This document shows, piece by piece, positions 62,326 to 64,000 of a stretch of 64,000 nt of DNA (positions are counted from its first letter, which is position 1; each line of letters begins with the position of its first letter). The DNA is from Streptomyces macrolidinus (GTDB lineage Bacteria > Actinomycetota > Actinomycetes > Streptomycetales > Streptomycetaceae). The notes below the pieces were generated by a model. That model was not told the DNA's origin, made no database searches, and saw only the letters and a program-made list of their open reading frames with translations. Where the stretch lies: positions 62,001-126,000 of the forward strand of contig NZ_JAMWMR010000010.1 of the NCBI RefSeq assembly GCF_023887685.1. Reading direction: 5' to 3'. The translations under genes were made by a program, and so were the position numbers.

Positions 62326-64000
62326 ATGGGATGGGTGAGCGACACGAGCGACGTGTACGAGAACGCCCCCGGCTATCTCCGCTATCCGCATCTGCACGGC
62401 GACCGGCTCTGCTTCGTCGCCGAGGACGATCTGTGGGTGGCCCCGCTGGACGGGCCGGGCCGCGCCTGGCGGCTCACCGTCGACCGTACGAAGATCGGGC
62501 ACCCCCGCTTCTCGCCCGACGGCCGCCACATCGCGTACACGAGCTGGCGCACCTTCGTACCCGAGATCCATCTGGCCCCGGTGAACGGCGGCCCCGGCCG
62601 ACGGCTCACCTACTGGGGCAGCGCCGACACCCGGGTGTGCGGCTGGACGCCCCCCGAGCCGGACGGCCAGGCATCCCTCCTCGCCGTCGCCTCGCACGGC
62701 GAGCCGTTCTCCTACTTCACCTGGGCCTACAAGGTCCCCACCGACGGCGACCCCGGCGGCAAGCTGCCCTGGGGCCCGGTCTCGGACATCGCGGTCGCCG
62801 ATGTCGACGGCGAGCACCGCACGCTGCTGCTCACCGGCACCCCGCCGCACGAACCGGCCTCCTGGAAGCGCTACCGGGGCGGCGCCACGGGGCGGCTGTG
62901 GCTCCAGGGGCAGCAGTTGCTCCCCGATCTCGACGGCCATCTCGACTCGCCGATGTTCGTCGGCGGGCGGATCGCGTTCCTCTCCGACCACGAGGGCATC
63001 GGCAACCTGTACTCGTGCGCGTACGACGGCTCCGATCTGCGCCGCCACACCGACCACGACGCCTTCTACGCCCGGCACGCCGCCAGCGACGGCACCCGGG
63101 TGGTGTACCAGTGCGCGGGCGACCTGTGGATCGTCGAGGATCTCTCCGCCGACTCGGTGCCGCGCCGTCTCGACGTACGGCTGGGCGGGCCGCGCGCGGG
63201 GCGGCGCAAGTACGCGGTCCCGGCCGCGCAGCATCTGGACGGGATCTCGGTCGGCGAGACCGGACGGGCCAGCGCGGTCGTCGTCCGCGGCAGCCTGTAC
63301 TGGCTCACGCACCGCGACGGCCCCGCCCGTACGATCACCGACACCCCCGGCGTACGGGTCCGGCTGCCGGAGATGCTCGGCAGCGGGGGCGGGGTCGCCT
63401 ACATCACGGACGCGGAGGGCGAGGACGCGGTCGAGATCGCGTATCTGCCGCGCGCCACCGGGCACCGGGAGCCGCGCAGGCTGGCCTCCGGGCGACTGGG
63501 CCGGGTGCTGGAGATGGCCTCGGACCGGCAGGGCGAGCGGCTCGCGATCGCCTCGCACGACGGGCGGCTGCTGCTGCTCACGGTGACTGCGGACGCGACG
63601 GCCACGGGGGCCGAGGGGCCGGGGACCGAGGGGCCGGGGGCCGAGAGGTCGGACGGCGAGGTCACCGAGCTGATCCGGTCGGTGAACGGGCCGGTGCGGG
63701 ATCTGGCGTTCTCCCCGGACGGGGCCTGGCTGACCTGGTCGCATCCGGGCATCGGCCGCACGCTGCGGCAGATCAAGATGGCGCGGATCAAGGACCGGCT
63801 GATCGTCGACGTCACCAACGGGCGCTTCGAGGACGAGAACCCGGTGTTCACCCGGGACGGCCGCTATCTCGCGTTCCTGTCGTGGCGCGGCTTCGACCCT
63901 GTCTACGACGTGCACACCGGGGACCTGTCCTTCCCGCTGGGCTGCCGCCCCTATCTCGTCCCGCTGTCCTCGGCGACCCCCTCCCCCTTCGCGCTGAACC
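62326..64000 (+). CDS. Tricorn-type protease, N-terminal beta-propeller part (3' end outside window)
   Basis: The frame is open from ATG 62326 (GGAGGA 5 bases upstream) to the window end, at least 558 residues, while full-length family members have about 1,050-1,100. The visible portion is the WD40-like propeller of tricorn protease: YLRYPHLHGDRLCFVAEDDLWVAPLDGPG, HPRFSPDGRHIAYTSWRT, FVGGRIAFLSDHEGIGNLYSC and DENPVFTRDGRYLAFLSWRGFDPVYDVH. The PDZ and S41 serine protease domains lie beyond the window. Tricorn degrades short peptides released by the proteasome in the cytosol. It is divergent from the TetR gene. Confidence 0.92.
   Translation, partial: MGWVSDTSDVYENAPGYLRYPHLHGDRLCFVAEDDLWVAPLDGPGRAWRLTVDRTKIGHPRFSPDGRHIAYTSWRTFVPEIHLAPVNGGPGRRLTYWGSADTRVCGWTPPEPDGQASLLAVASHGEPFSYFTWAYKVPTDGDPGGKLPWGPVSDIAVADVDGEHRTLLLTGTPPHEPASWKRYRGGATGRLWLQGQQLLPDLDGHLDSPMFVGGRIAFLSDHEGIGNLYSCAYDGSDLRRHTDHDAFYARHAASDGTRVVYQCAGDLWIVEDLSADSVPRRLDVRLGGPRAGRRKYAVPAAQHLDGISVGETGRASAVVVRGSLYWLTHRDGPARTITDTPGVRVRLPEMLGSGGGVAYITDAEGEDAVEIAYLPRATGHREPRRLASGRLGRVLEMASDRQGERLAIASHDGRLLLLTVTADATATGAEGPGTEGPGAERSDGEVTELIRSVNGPVRDLAFSPDGAWLTWSHPGIGRTLRQIKMARIKDRLIVDVTNGRFEDENPVFTRDGRYLAFLSWRGFDPVYDVHTGDLSFPLGCRPYLVPLSSATPSPFALN

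Noticed and set aside
62257..63915. 552-residue minus-strand open frame at the right end
   Set aside because: It is antisense to the tricorn-type gene, whose frame has strong propeller motifs, a GGAGGA ribosome site and runs to the window edge.

Overview
The window is a high-GC actinobacterial chromosome segment, almost certainly Streptomyces. Third codon positions are nearly all G/C, and GTG starts and 4-base start/stop overlaps are common. Gene content and order (glmU-prs-rplY-pth, ppc, tam/tamR, galTEK with a sodium symporter, ispE-rsmA-rpf-tatD, rsmI/pmt, tandem penicillin-binding proteins, an ssgA-like gene, cbiMQO) match, from memory, one continuous stretch of the S. coelicolor chromosome.

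Layout. 1-3396: end of glmU, prs, rplY behind a long hairpin leader, and pth. 3418-9083 (minus): a two-gene accessory unit made of an alpha/beta hydrolase translationally coupled to a 1493-residue caspase-STAND ATPase-repeat protein. 9217-19188: membrane protein, ppc, a desaturase with its TetR regulator, an Uma2 nuclease, VOC protein, the divergent tam/tamR pair, a LuxR regulator, a GNAT enzyme, and a small toxin-antitoxin-like cluster with a possibly split second gene. 19223-24615: galactose operon (galT-galE-galK) facing a sodium:sugar symporter and a small membrane partner. 24680-39065: an atypical LuxR regulator, two paralogous PQQ-type propeller lipoprotein-like/membrane proteins, an ABC-F ATPase, ispE-rsmA, an RpfB-like muralytic enzyme, TatD, a zinc-ribbon protein, rsmI and protein mannosyltransferase pmt.

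39210-47447 is a second accessory island with visibly lower GC in parts. On the minus strand it holds a NACHT-LRR ATPase, a small duplicated-motif protein and an XRE-TPR regulator. On the plus strand it holds a tightly coupled cassette: a Cys/His-rich protein, a CxxCxGxG zinc protein, a radical SAM/SPASM enzyme and a 54-residue peptide that looks like a RiPP precursor, followed by a GNAT enzyme. 47511-64000 returns to core genes: two MecA_N-type penicillin-binding proteins, a 200-bp inverted-repeat element, a YbaK-like deacylase, an EamA exporter, a dehydrogenase, a DUF1876 protein, a serine beta-lactamase-like hydrolase, the cobalt/nickel ECF transporter behind a Nur-like box, an ssgA-like gene, a decayed Rpn/PD-(D/E)XK-like pseudogene, an MMPL exporter with a TetR regulator, and the first part of a tricorn-type protease that runs off the end.

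The most notable systems are the caspase-STAND/hydrolase pair (a likely abortive-infection or programmed-death module), the NACHT-LRR protein and the radical SAM peptide cassette. No tRNA, rRNA, CRISPR array, transposase or integrase was seen. The gaps longer than 300 bases (12511-12820 and 50901-51212) are covered under the desaturase operator and the 200-bp repeat.
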